From positions 1-64,000 of the forward strand of contig CBFHLY010000006.1 of NCBI GenBank assembly GCA_965656785.1: a DNA stretch of 64,000 nt, given 5' to 3'. Below are positions 24,596 to 32,775 of this stretch, piece by piece. The DNA comes from JALQTD01 sp965656785 (lineage in GTDB: Bacteria; Bacteroidota; Bacteroidia; Flavobacteriales_D; Sanyastnellaceae). The notes beneath the pieces were generated by a model that did not search any database, was not told where the DNA came from, and worked only from the letters and a program-made list of their open reading frames with translations. The position numbers and the translations under genes are program-made. Each line of letters begins with the position of its first letter. The first letter of the stretch is position 1.

Positions 24596-25603
24596 TCAGT
24601 CGAAGTAACCGAACCGGCGCAACTTCGACTCGTCGTCGCGCCAATCTTTGTCCACCCGCACGTACAGGTCGAGGAAGATCTTTTTTCCAATGAGAACTTC
24701 GATGTCGCGCCGAGCGTCCATGCCCACCCGCTTGATCATGTTGCCGCGGGCGCCGATGACGATTTGCTTCTGCGTCTCGCGTGCCACGCGGATTTCGGCG
24801 CGAATCTTCACCAGCGCGCCTTCGTCCTCATACGATTCCACGACCACTTCGCACGAGTAGGGGATCTCCTGCTTGTAGTGCGTCAGGATCTTCTCTCGAA
24901 CGATTTCCGCGACAAAAAACCGCATGGGCTTATCGGTCAACTCGTCCTTCGGGAAATACGGCGGCGCCACGGGCAGCGATTCGACGATGCGCTCGAGGAG
25001 GGAGTCCACGTTGAACCCGTGCAGGGCGCTGATGGGGGCCACCGAAGCCGAAGGCATTTGTTCCTTCCAATAGGCCACCCGCTGAACGGCACGTTCCTGA
25101 TCGGACAGGTCAATCTTGTTGATCAAAATGAAGGTCGGCAAGTTCATCTTCGTGATCTTCTCCCACGTCTGCGGATCCGCCAACGCGTCTTCAAAGACGT
25201 CCGTCACCACGAGCAACACGTCGGCGTCCTGAAGCGCCGTCCGCACGAACTTCATCATCCCTTCCTGGAGCTTGTAGGCCGGGTCGAGGACCCCGGGCGT
25301 GTCGCTGTAGACGATCTGCCACATGGGGTCGTTGACGATGCCCATGATGCGGTGACGCGTCGTTTGGGCCTTCTTGTTGATGATGCTCAGGCGGGTGCCG
25401 ACGAGCTTATTCATCAACGTGCTCTTGCCCACGTTGGGTGAACCGATGATGTTGACGAAACCGGCGCGGTGTCCCTCAGGCGCCTCGAGCTTCGGATCGG
25501 GCAATTCCCAAGGGAGCGTTTTCGGATCGACCTCGTGGTTTTCGACCAAAGGAACGCGCTTCTTCGGTTGCTCGTCGGCTGGTTGTGAGGAGTTAGGGGC
25601 CAT
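24596..25603 (-). CDS. era: GTPase Era
   Basis: The 335-aa protein has a G domain (GSPNVGKSTLMNKLVG, SDTPGVLDPAYKLQ, NKIDLSDQ) and a C-terminal KH domain (GARGNMIKRVGMDARRDIEVL), matching Era, which binds the 16S rRNA 3' end during 30S maturation. An extra N-terminal tail of about 45 polar residues precedes the G domain. The start at 25603 sits 23 nt after the -7 box TACCTTTG (25634-25627). Confidence 0.95.
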   Translation of the reverse strand: MAPNSSQPADEQPKKRVPLVENHEVDPKTLPWELPDPKLEAPEGHRAGFVNIIGSPNVGKSTLMNKLVGTRLSIINKKAQTTRHRIMGIVNDPMWQIVYSDTPGVLDPAYKLQEGMMKFVRTALQDADVLLVVTDVFEDALADPQTWEKITKMNLPTFILINKIDLSDQERAVQRVAYWKEQMPSASVAPISALHGFNVDSLLERIVESLPVAPPYFPKDELTDKPMRFFVAEIVREKILTHYKQEIPYSCEVVVESYEDEGALVKIRAEIRVARETQKQIVIGARGNMIKRVGMDARRDIEVLIGKKIFLDLYVRVDKDWRDDESKLRRFGYFD

Positions 25604-25626
25604 GGTTGCGGTCAGCAGGTGAGGGA

Positions 25627-25634
25627 CAAAGGTA
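25627..25634 (-). promoter_or_regulatory. -7 box of the era-ispE unit
   Basis: On the minus strand TACCTTTG is a perfect match to TAnnTTTG and lies 23 nt before the era start codon. I cannot place a convincing -33 box. Confidence 0.55.
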
Positions 25635-25686
25635 GGGGGGATGCGCCCGCAGCGGGCAGGCCGCAAAAAGATTTAGGCCAAAACCC

Positions 25687-25716
25687 TTGCACAAGGAAAA
25701 AACAGCAGTACCTTTG
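25687..25716 (+). promoter_or_regulatory. Promoter of the initiator tRNA gene
   Basis: TTG at 25687-25689, a 19-nt spacer and TACCTTTG at 25709-25716 match the Bacteroidota -33/-7 promoter. The tRNA begins 26 nt downstream. Confidence 0.7.
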
Positions 25717-25742
25717 GCCTCCGCTACGGCGGAAAAACAAAT

Positions 25743-25815
<73 letters not shown>

Positions 25816-25821
25816 CACAGA

Positions 25822-25853
25822 AAAATGCCCGGTTCACGCCGGGCATTTTCCTT
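25822..25853 (+). terminator. Terminator after tRNA-fMet, just before alkB
   Basis: AAAATGCCCGG (25822-25832) pairs with CCGGGCATTTT (25839-25849) around a 6-nt loop. It begins 7 nt after the tRNA and ends 4-8 nt before the alkB start codon. Confidence 0.85.
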
Positions 25854-25857
25854 CCCC

Positions 25858-26466
25858 ATGAACTCGTCCCTGTCCCGCGGTGAAACGTTGATCGATGGCC
25901 CCGATGGCCGGGCGCGCTTGTGGCCCGCTGCGGTGGCGAACGCCGACGCGTTGATGGTGGAGCTCGAGCGTGAAGTGGATTGGCAGACCGAATTCATTCG
26001 GATGTTCGGGAAGACGTACGAAGTGCCGCGCAAGGTGGCCTGGCACGGTGATGCGGGGGCGGTGTACCGCTATGCTGGTGTCACCCACGAACCCGCGCCG
26101 TGGTTTCCTGCGCTCGAACGGTTGCGCGACCTCGTTTCCGAGCTGGCGGACGCGCCGTTCAATTCCGTGTTGCTCAACCGGTACCGGGATGGGAACGATC
26201 ACATGGGCTGGCACCGCGACAACGAGCGGGAACTCGGAGAACAGCCTGTCATCGCTTCGGTTTCGCTCGGTGCGGAACGCCGATTCGAATTCCGGCATGC
26301 GACCACCAAGGAACGCGTGTCCTGCCGACTGCCGGCCGGATCGGTCCTCGTCATGGACGGGCCGCTCCAGTCGATGTGGCAGCACCGCTTGCCGCGCGAA
26401 ACCAAGCTCACGGAGCCGCGCATCAACCTAACGTTTCGGCACGTGCTCAGTCGCAGAACGAGCTGA
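25858..26466 (+). CDS. alkB: AlkB-family 2-oxoglutarate/Fe(II) dioxygenase
   Basis: The 202-aa product resembles short ALKBH2-type proteins. It has iron ligands in HMGWHRDNE (HxD) and a distal His in SMWQHRLPRE, and a PRINLTFRHV arginine for 2-oxoglutarate. It repairs alkylated bases such as 1-methyladenine. The start at 25858 is preferred because an ATG 11 codons earlier lies inside the terminator stem. The 3' end overlaps the convergent haloperoxidase-like gene by 20 bp. Confidence 0.9.
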   Translation: MNSSLSRGETLIDGPDGRARLWPAAVANADALMVELEREVDWQTEFIRMFGKTYEVPRKVAWHGDAGAVYRYAGVTHEPAPWFPALERLRDLVSELADAPFNSVLLNRYRDGNDHMGWHRDNERELGEQPVIASVSLGAERRFEFRHATTKERVSCRLPAGSVLVMDGPLQSMWQHRLPRETKLTEPRINLTFRHVLSRRTS

Positions 26467-28600
26467 AGAGCGTCAGGAAATCGAGGACGTCCGTTGAACC
26501 GATCAGGGCGCTGTTGTCCAGGTCATACGGCCCCGTCCAAGCGTTCCCATAAGCACCGAGCAAGAGCAATAGGTCATCGAGCGCCCGCATGCCATCGCCG
26601 TTGAAGTCGCCCTCGCAGTCCGCGCTGGGCAGGAACCCGTCGCCGCATTCCATGGCCCATTGCGGGAAGACGTACGATTCGGCTTTGCAGAATGCCGCTT
26701 CGGCCACTTCGATTCCGATTTGGCGTCCACGCCCATCGTCTATCGGCGGGTGAATGCCCCCCCACATCCTCGACAAGGCACTTTCGTTCGCCGCATCCTG
26801 GTAGGTCGCCCACTGCAAATCGAAGCTCTGCGAAGGCCCCTCTTCGAAGACGAGGAACTCGTTCTGCTCGATGTGCCAGGTGCCAAGCCCTCCCGGGAAG
26901 TAGTTGCTGCCCGTCAACTGCGTCAAGATCTCGGCAGCGGCTCGCGAGAACGTGGAATGCCCGCTCACGTAGCCGGCGAACGGTGGGGTCACAAAGGACG
27001 GGCGCTGGTAGGGCCACCAGTATTCGGCGAGGATCCAGCCCACGCCCGCTTCGTCGATGAGGGGAACCTCCACGTAGTCGGGGCCGCGCCACGTGTACAG
27101 CTTGATCTTGCCGATGTGTTCGCCGTTCAGGCCTTGAAGCGGGTCGCCCGCCTCGACCACTTCGATGTAGCCCGGGATGAGCGGAATGCCTTTGGGGGAG
27201 TAGTTGTCGAGGGACGGGTCGGTGCTTTGGCCTTGCCCGGCCATGTAGCGAATGGCGGACACCGGGCGGATGTAATCGTAGAATCCCTTGACGCTCCACG
27301 TGGCCACCGCGCTGTCGTGCATGGCGCCTGCGAGCGTGAGGTAGGCTTTTACGGTGTATTCCAAATCCGGGATCACCGGCCCCTGTCCGCGCCACCGGTG
27401 ATCGAAATCCGGGTAGTCCATGATTTCGTTCAACAGCGTGAACCAGTGTCCGGGGGGTGTTTCCGAATCCGGACCGTCCGCCCAAAACTCCGCAATGGCC
27501 CGTGCGTAGTCGCCTCGGGGCACCATATTCGGTTCATACGGCTCGCCGGTCACGGGATTCATCGCGTGCCCAGGCGTCGTGTGCCCCCCTTCGAAGAAAT
27601 CGTAAAACGTGGGGAAATCGGCCAGATCGGTCACGAAGCTCCCGTCAGTGCCCACTCCGTTGGGTGAAATGTCCCACATCACCCCATCCGAAGGATCGAG
27701 GTGCGATTGCCAAACCGAAACCATCGAAAAGTTCCACTTGTACGGGTCGTCGATCCCCAAGTCGTTCACGGGGTCGATGTACGCCGGCGCACCGGGGTCC
27801 TTCCAGACATGGAACGTGCACCCGTCCCGCTCCACGAATTCCAAATCGCTGGAATCCAATGCAAACGGCGTTACGCGGCCCCATTCTGGCCCCACGAATG
27901 CGGGAACTTCGGTGGAGGCGTTGCCGCTTTGGTCAATGAACAACGTCAATTCGATGGCTTGCCAGTGGTCCGGATCGATGATGTCCGGGTTGCCCGGCAG
28001 TTCCGGCTTGATATTCGGATTCACGGCTTCGTAGCAGATGGGCGCAAACCCATTCGCCTCGTTGGAGCCGTCGCTCAGCCCCATGGCAATGATGTGCTCG
28101 GCGATGTAGTTGCCCAAGGCCGCCGGTCCGTCCGTCGCGTAGTCGGTGGAGGTGAAGCTCGAAGGGTAGCCGTAGGCAGCCATTTGGTCCTCGATGTTGG
28201 CCAAGGTCAAATCCCCGTCCGGCGAATCCGCAAACCGGTGGGTCATGATGCGGTAAACCGCGTAGCTCATGGCCTCCTCCTGAGCGGCCTGAACGCCTTC
28301 TGGGGTGTCCGGAATCGCGAGCTGGGCGGGGTCGAAAGGGCAGGTGTAGTTGCCGAAGGTTTGGCCTAGGAAAAACGGAAGCGCGGGCCCATCGTCGTAG
28401 GCGATCCACGCATCGTACATCGCGATGGAAGTGTGCAGCAAGTTCCGCGCATGGACCGTCGGCCGTGCGAAATCATTCCGAATGCCTTCGAGCACCTGCT
28501 CGTTCCACGTGTGCGCCACGTTCATCTCTTGCGTGAGGCCCAGTGCAGGCAGGGAGCAGGCCAAAGCGAGGCCTGCAGCAAATCGCGTCAAAAAGTTCAT
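26447..28600 (-). CDS. Secreted vanadium-haloperoxidase-like (PAP2 fold) protein with dockerin-like tail
   Basis: The 717-aa protein has a signal peptide (about 1-23) and an all-helical PAP2/VHPO-type body. Vanadate/phosphate-site motifs are present: GYVSGHSTFSRAA, which supplies Ser-Gly-His, and GGIHPPIDDGRGR, which supplies His and Arg. The upstream Lys/Arg motif is less clear. The last ~60 residues form two EF-hand-like loops (DFNGDG and DLDNS with LLLLLGAYG and FLTLFSSFCD), like a dockerin, instead of a standard type IX sorting domain. Substrate (halide oxidation or phosphatase) is unresolved. A TAAATTCG box lies 19 nt before the ATG. Confidence 0.8.
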   Translation of the reverse strand: MNFLTRFAAGLALACSLPALGLTQEMNVAHTWNEQVLEGIRNDFARPTVHARNLLHTSIAMYDAWIAYDDGPALPFFLGQTFGNYTCPFDPAQLAIPDTPEGVQAAQEEAMSYAVYRIMTHRFADSPDGDLTLANIEDQMAAYGYPSSFTSTDYATDGPAALGNYIAEHIIAMGLSDGSNEANGFAPICYEAVNPNIKPELPGNPDIIDPDHWQAIELTLFIDQSGNASTEVPAFVGPEWGRVTPFALDSSDLEFVERDGCTFHVWKDPGAPAYIDPVNDLGIDDPYKWNFSMVSVWQSHLDPSDGVMWDISPNGVGTDGSFVTDLADFPTFYDFFEGGHTTPGHAMNPVTGEPYEPNMVPRGDYARAIAEFWADGPDSETPPGHWFTLLNEIMDYPDFDHRWRGQGPVIPDLEYTVKAYLTLAGAMHDSAVATWSVKGFYDYIRPVSAIRYMAGQGQSTDPSLDNYSPKGIPLIPGYIEVVEAGDPLQGLNGEHIGKIKLYTWRGPDYVEVPLIDEAGVGWILAEYWWPYQRPSFVTPPFAGYVSGHSTFSRAAAEILTQLTGSNYFPGGLGTWHIEQNEFLVFEEGPSQSFDLQWATYQDAANESALSRMWGGIHPPIDDGRGRQIGIEVAEAAFCKAESYVFPQWAMECGDGFLPSADCEGDFNGDGMRALDDLLLLLGAYGNAWTGPYDLDNSALIGSTDVLDFLTLFSSFCD

Positions 28601-28668
28601 GCCAGGATGGTTGGAGCTTCGAATTTAACGCCTTCGGTTGATTCCGAGCGGGATTTGGGTCGGATTCC

Positions 28669-28676
28669 TAAATTCG
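28669..28676 (+). promoter_or_regulatory. -7 box of the 99-aa gene
   Basis: TAAATTCG lies 5 nt before the start codon at 28682. The same octamer with 4-nt spacing precedes the genes at 47796 and 62324. Confidence 0.5.
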
Positions 28677-28681
28677 CGGCC

Positions 28682-28981
28682 ATGAACAACAACGTTTTGA
28701 CCGTTCTCTTCTGCCTCGCCTTTGCGGGCATCGGATTCGCAATCGGCCGGGTGACTGCTCCGCATTCCTGCTCCAGGCACCGCGGTGTGACCCGTGCGCA
28801 CGTCTTGCACGATGAGGCGGTGGAGGTGATCGTTGCTGAAGCTTCCGATTCCTCTGTGGTCATTCCGGGCGGTGAAGTCACCTGGGTGCAAGACGGCGAT
28901 GAAATCCGCGTCAACGTGGAGATCGATGAGGACGGCGAAGGCCGCCGCATCATCGAACGCCGCGTCGTGGTGGAAGACTGA
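28682..28981 (+). CDS. Small membrane-anchored hypothetical protein
   Basis: The 99-aa product has one N-terminal hydrophobic helix (VLTVLFCLAFAGIGFAIGRV) and a short soluble domain of mixed charge with GEVTWVQDGDEIRVNVEIDEDGEG. No family is recognised. The -7 box TAAATTCG 5 nt upstream of the ATG supports expression. It is a single gene between a divergent exoprotein gene and a convergent broken pirin gene. Confidence 0.6.
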   Translation: MNNNVLTVLFCLAFAGIGFAIGRVTAPHSCSRHRGVTRAHVLHDEAVEVIVAEASDSSVVIPGGEVTWVQDGDEIRVNVEIDEDGEGRRIIERRVVVED

Positions 28982-28983
28982 AA

Positions 28984-29731
28984 TCAGCTTTCAACAAGGA
29001 ACCCCATGCGCCCCGCTTCGTAGTCGCGGAGGGCGTCGTTGATTTCACGGGGTGCACGCATCACAGAAGGGCCGTGATCGACACGGGGTTCCTAGGGGGG
29101 CGCCGCTCAGGAACAGCACCAGTGCAGGCTCGTCACACCGAAGCCGCAAGGCCTCATCGGTCGATGCACCGTCCAGGACCAGCATCTTCTTGCCCTCGAC
29201 AACCTGCCCATTGAGCGCACTGCGGCTGTCGAGCACGTAAGCGGCTCCGACCCCGTCACGGGGCATGGGCAGTGTGCACTGCGCGCCCGCTTCGCCCAGG
29301 CAATTCGCAATGCGCAAGGGATGGGCCGCAGGGATGGGCGAAGCGTGGCCGTTCCACTCGCCATGCACGAGGGCGATGTCCCAGCAGCCTTCCTCCGCAA
29401 GGCGCACCCCGGGCCGCTCGCTGTGCACGATTCCCGGGCCGCAGTCCATTCATTGCGTGCCCCGTGCCCGCACCACGTGGTCGTTGCCGCGGCTGTCCCG
29501 GTGGGGGACCGCACCGGCATAGATGCACGTGACCGGCGAGAAGCCGCGGTGGGGGTGGGGGCCGACGCCCACTTCGAGTTGGTTTTGGCCACCAGGCAAA
29601 CCCCTCTGCCAATGGTGCACCAACAAAAACGGGCCGATGCGTTCCACTTCCCGTGCGGGGAGTGGCTGTTCAGTCCAATGGTTTCCCATCAACACGCGGC
29701 GGGCAAGAACTCGGAAGATTTTTCGAGGCAA
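28984..29731 (-). pseudogene. Pirin-family gene broken by an in-frame TGA and a frameshift
   Basis: Conceptual translation gives a pirin (cupin): GPFLLVHHWQ, VGPHPHRGFSPVT with metal-ligand His residues, then PHRDSRGNDHV, ARGTQ-stop-MDCGPGIVHSERPG, ending in a typical REINDALRDYEAGR tail. TGA at 29452-29450 replaces the Trp of the usual QWM. A second lesion near 29092 (net +1 or -2 nt) is needed to join APL to EPRVDHGP and the C-terminus. Both halves otherwise keep family residues, so the damage is recent, or two sequencing errors. Intact pirins are Fe-dependent cupins, some with quercetinase activity. Confidence 0.82.
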
Positions 29732-29780
29732 GCCGGGAACTTCAAACAGGAATTGCAGAATGCCAAACTCGTCGGCGCAT

Positions 29781-29788
29781 TATCTTTG
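29781..29788 (+). promoter_or_regulatory. -7 box of the 159-aa lipoprotein gene
   Basis: TATCTTTG matches TAnnTTTG perfectly and lies 7 nt before the first ATG (29796), or 16 nt before the second (29805). Confidence 0.5.
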
Positions 29789-29795
29789 AGCACAA

Positions 29796-30275
29796 ATGTC
29801 ACCCATGAACCGTTCGACTTCCTTCCTTTTTGCAGCATTCGCTGCCGTTCCCCTCATGTTGTCAACAGGTTGCGGCTCAGGAGCAGAAACCGCTGATGGT
29901 TCGGCTCCCGAGGACGATGCCGCTGCTGCGGTCTGCGCGTGCATGCAGGAAAAGCAAAGCAAGCTGACTGGGGTGTTGGAACAACCCGGGACCGAAAACT
30001 GGACCGCTGAACAATGGACCAACGCCATTTCCGCAGAAGCGAGCCCGTGCATGCAATCCCAATCCTCTCCCCAAGAAGAACTGGCGGCCTCGAAGCTCGA
30101 AAAAGAATGCCCAGGATACGAGGCCTATGCAGAAAAGGTCAAGGAGTTCAGTCAGCGACTGGCCTCGGCAAAAACGCAAGAGCGCGAGGAACAGGTTCAA
30201 GACATCCAGGAACTAACGGGTGGCGGTGGTGCCCGCGATTTGCTCGATCAGTTGAGCAACAAAGGCAAGCAGTAA
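29796..30275 (+). CDS. Hypothetical lipoprotein
   Basis: The 159-aa product has a signal sequence ending in a lipobox-like LMLSTGC (Cys26). A negatively charged linker and an alpha-helical domain with four further cysteines (CACMQ, SPCMQ, KECPG) follow. The C-terminus is helical and rich in Glu, Gln and Lys. No known family. An ATG three codons in (29805) is an equally plausible start. The gene converges on xseB with a 7-nt gap. Confidence 0.65.
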   Translation: MSPMNRSTSFLFAAFAAVPLMLSTGCGSGAETADGSAPEDDAAAAVCACMQEKQSKLTGVLEQPGTENWTAEQWTNAISAEASPCMQSQSSPQEELAASKLEKECPGYEAYAEKVKEFSQRLASAKTQEREEQVQDIQELTGGGGARDLLDQLSNKGKQ

Positions 30276-30282
30276 CCCGCCG

Positions 30283-30513
30283 TCATTCTTCCCCTTCTTC
30301 GCTGATTCCCAACTGGTCGAGCAAGTCCTTGACCTCCTTTTCGGTACCCTTCAAATGCTCCGAGCAATAGGCGAGCAGGACCGAGGAGCGGCGGATGTAT
30401 TCCGTTAGGGAGTCCACGGAAACTTCCGGGGATTGGAGGGTTTGGACGATGTCGCGGAGCTCTTCAAAAGCAGCGTCGAAGGATTGGGGTGAAGGATGAG
30501 TTGCCATGTTCAA
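30283..30513 (-). CDS. xseB: Exodeoxyribonuclease VII small subunit
   Basis: The 76-aa product matches XseB in size and in the FDAAFEELRDIVQTLQSPEVSVDSL pattern (helical hairpin; split here as FDAAFEELRDIV and LTEYIRRSSVLLAYC). Several copies bind each XseA subunit to form the single-strand-specific nuclease. It overlaps xseA by 4 nt. Confidence 0.9.
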   Translation of the reverse strand: MNMATHPSPQSFDAAFEELRDIVQTLQSPEVSVDSLTEYIRRSSVLLAYCSEHLKGTEKEVKDLLDQLGISEEGEE

Positions 30514-31913
30514 GTGCGTTCTGTAGGGGGAGTGGAAGCCACCACCTCGACTTCCAGCGCGCCGTTGTGCAGTTGCAACGTGAGCCGGTCACCGGGTTGG
30601 ACAGCGTCGTGATCCGTGATGCTTTTTCCTTCCTTACGGACAATTGCGAAGCCGCGTTTCAACGTGTGCTCCAAGGCGTAGGCGTGAAGGGTCGAAGCGA
30701 ATTGGGCCAAATGATCGTTGCGCAACCGCAGGAGGCGACCGGGTTCGAGGCGAACCACGCGTTCGGCTTGGGCCAATTCCGCCCGCGACGCATCGATTCG
30801 GCGACCAGCGGCGTGGGCAAGTGCTTCCCCGAGGTGGTGGAGGTTGTTGCGGCGCGAAGTCAGTTGGGTGTTCGCGGCGTGGCCAACGCGGTCGCGGTGA
30901 TTTTCGAGGGCGTGCTGGCGGTTGCTCAGTTGCAGCCGCGCGTTGCTTCCAATGCGGTTGCGGAAGTCGAGGAGGAGTTGCTGCCGCTGGCGCGTGTGGA
31001 GGTCGGCTTGGCGGGCTGCGGTTTGGGCCAAATCCAACACCGCTGCCCACGCCGCCGCACACCGCTCAACCCACCGGTTCGCGCAGTCCGTTGGCGTCTT
31101 GTGGGAGGTGTGTGCGACCAAATCTGCCACCACCGAATCGCTCTCGTGCCCGATTCCCGTCCAAACCGGCACCTCCGCCGCCGCAATGCGCCGGCATAAA
31201 TTCAGGTCATTGAAGCAGTCCAAATCGATCTTCGATCCGCCCCCGCGGACCACCACGATGACGTCGGGCTTCCACGCTTCGGCTTGCGCGAGCGCCCGAA
31301 TGAGGTCGGCAGGCGCCCCGTCTCCCTGAACCCGCGCTGCACAGACCTGCAACTGCATGCGCAGTCCATACGGGTTGCGCAACGCCACCGTACAAAAATC
31401 CCGAAACCCACTGGTTCCCGGCGACCCAACCAAGGCCACGCGCTGCGGCACCCGGCTGAGCGGCAGCCGCCGATTCCATTCCGTCTCCCCCGAGGCGACG
31501 AGCTGCTTGATGGTGGCCTGCTTGCGCCGTTCGAGTTCGCCCAACATGAATCCGAGGTCGATCTTTTCGACGTGCAGGCTCAACCCGTGCACTTCGTGGA
31601 AAGACACCCGTGCATGAAAGACGATCTCCGCCCCAGGGCGCAGCACTTGGGGCAAGTCGTCCCCGAGTTCTTCCTGAATGCGCAAACCGTTGGTACGCCA
31701 AATAACGCCGCGCATCGCCGCCTGCTTCACCCCTTCGCTCTCGTCAATCAGGTCGAGGTAAACGTGGCCCCGGCCTAACGTGCCATTGACCTTCACGATT
31801 TCCGCTCGTACCATCCACACCCGGTTACCGGTCGCCCGATCCAACGCCGACTTGATCGACGTGGCCACCTGCCGCAGCGAGTAGATCTTCGGAGGAGAGG
31901 CGGTTTCGCTCAC
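30510..31913 (-). CDS. xseA: Exodeoxyribonuclease VII large subunit
   Basis: The 467-aa product has an N-terminal OB-fold (WMVRAEIVKVNGTLGRGHVYLDL) and the ExoVII large domain (VALVGSPGTSGFRDF, VVRGGGSKIDLDCFND, PVWTGIGHESD), followed by a long coiled coil. With XseB it degrades single-stranded DNA. I place the start at a GTG (31913), 5 nt after the stop of the upstream gene. The only upstream in-frame ATG lies far inside that gene, antisense-free but Arg/Gly-rich and unlike any XseA. Confidence 0.92.
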   Translation of the reverse strand: MSETASPPKIYSLRQVATSIKSALDRATGNRVWMVRAEIVKVNGTLGRGHVYLDLIDESEGVKQAAMRGVIWRTNGLRIQEELGDDLPQVLRPGAEIVFHARVSFHEVHGLSLHVEKIDLGFMLGELERRKQATIKQLVASGETEWNRRLPLSRVPQRVALVGSPGTSGFRDFCTVALRNPYGLRMQLQVCAARVQGDGAPADLIRALAQAEAWKPDVIVVVRGGGSKIDLDCFNDLNLCRRIAAAEVPVWTGIGHESDSVVADLVAHTSHKTPTDCANRWVERCAAAWAAVLDLAQTAARQADLHTRQRQQLLLDFRNRIGSNARLQLSNRQHALENHRDRVGHAANTQLTSRRNNLHHLGEALAHAAGRRIDASRAELAQAERVVRLEPGRLLRLRNDHLAQFASTLHAYALEHTLKRGFAIVRKEGKSITDHDAVQPGDRLTLQLHNGALEVEVVASTPPTERT

Positions 31914-31918
31914 GGGCT

Positions 31919-32716
31919 TCAGGGATTCCAAATCCGCGCTACGCGGCCGCCCTCGGCGGCGAACAGCACCAGTCCTGAGGGCAAGCTCGACACGTCCAGC
32001 CGGTTCAGGCCCGGCTGCAAGTTCCACGCTCCCAACAACCGCCCATTCACCGAAAAGGCCTGCAGGTGCTCCACGGCATTCGTCGTCCACTCGAGCGCGC
32101 CCGAGCGCACCGCGGGAGCGGCGTCTTCAAACTGGCAATCTGGACCGCAAATGGCCGTGGCAGCCCCTTCGGTGAAGGTCATGGAGCCGCCCGCAAACGA
32201 ATCGCCTGCGGTGCCGCCGTTGCCGTTCGCCGCCAGCGATGCGTAATACACCGTGACGTCGCCGGACCCCGCGGCTGGAGCCGTCCAATCCACGGTGAAC
32301 GTGTTCGAAGCGCTCAAGTCGTTGTGCTCCACGATGTGCCGACCGCCCACGTTTTCGAGCTGGGCATTCGCCGACGGGTTCGAGAAGGTGCCCGCATTGC
32401 TGTTGTCGGCCAAAAGGGCCGTGGCTTGCAGGCCGAAGCCGGAGGGTGAGTTGGAGGCGTTGACGGTGAAAACGAGGCGCATGGTTTGGCCTGGCAAGTA
32501 GAAGATGAAGTCCGTGGCCTGCTCCAGATCCGTCAGCATCACCATCGGTTCGGGCGCGAAATTCCCGCCACTGTGGCATTGCGTGCACGCGGGCTGGCTG
32601 CCGGGAGCCCCGGTTCGATCTTTCCCCTGGTGTTCCGCCACTCCGGCGCTGTTCGCCATCAAGCCCAAGGCCAAAGCCGTGGTGCAACCAAGTCCGATGA
32701 TGCGCGTCTTTTTCAT
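31919..32716 (-). CDS. Secreted Reeler-like protein with a CxxCH haem motif
   Basis: The 265-aa protein has a signal peptide (MKKTRIIGLGCTTALALGLM) and a CTQCHSG haem-c-type motif at about residues 44-50. A beta-sandwich reminiscent of Reeler/choice-of-anchor domains follows (FYLPGQTMRLVFTV to VTVYYASLAANGNG). The last ~60 residues look like a type IX secretion C-terminal domain (NGRLLGAWNLQPGLNRLDVSSLPSG). It may be an exported haem protein. The start at 32716 is chosen for the signal peptide. It is followed at 5 nt by xseA. Confidence 0.7.
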   Translation of the reverse strand: MKKTRIIGLGCTTALALGLMANSAGVAEHQGKDRTGAPGSQPACTQCHSGGNFAPEPMVMLTDLEQATDFIFYLPGQTMRLVFTVNASNSPSGFGLQATALLADNSNAGTFSNPSANAQLENVGGRHIVEHNDLSASNTFTVDWTAPAAGSGDVTVYYASLAANGNGGTAGDSFAGGSMTFTEGAATAICGPDCQFEDAAPAVRSGALEWTTNAVEHLQAFSVNGRLLGAWNLQPGLNRLDVSSLPSGLVLFAAEGGRVARIWNP

Positions 32717-32775
32717 GTGTCGTGTTTGTTCGCGACAAGTTACAGAATGCACCCAATCTTATTTAATTTGGTCTC

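Noticed and set aside
29450..29452. Selenocysteine or Trp-recoded TGA in the pirin gene
   Set aside because: Many genes in the window end in TGA, there is no adjacent selenocysteine insertion-like hairpin I can see, and a second frameshift is present, so decay or error is simpler.
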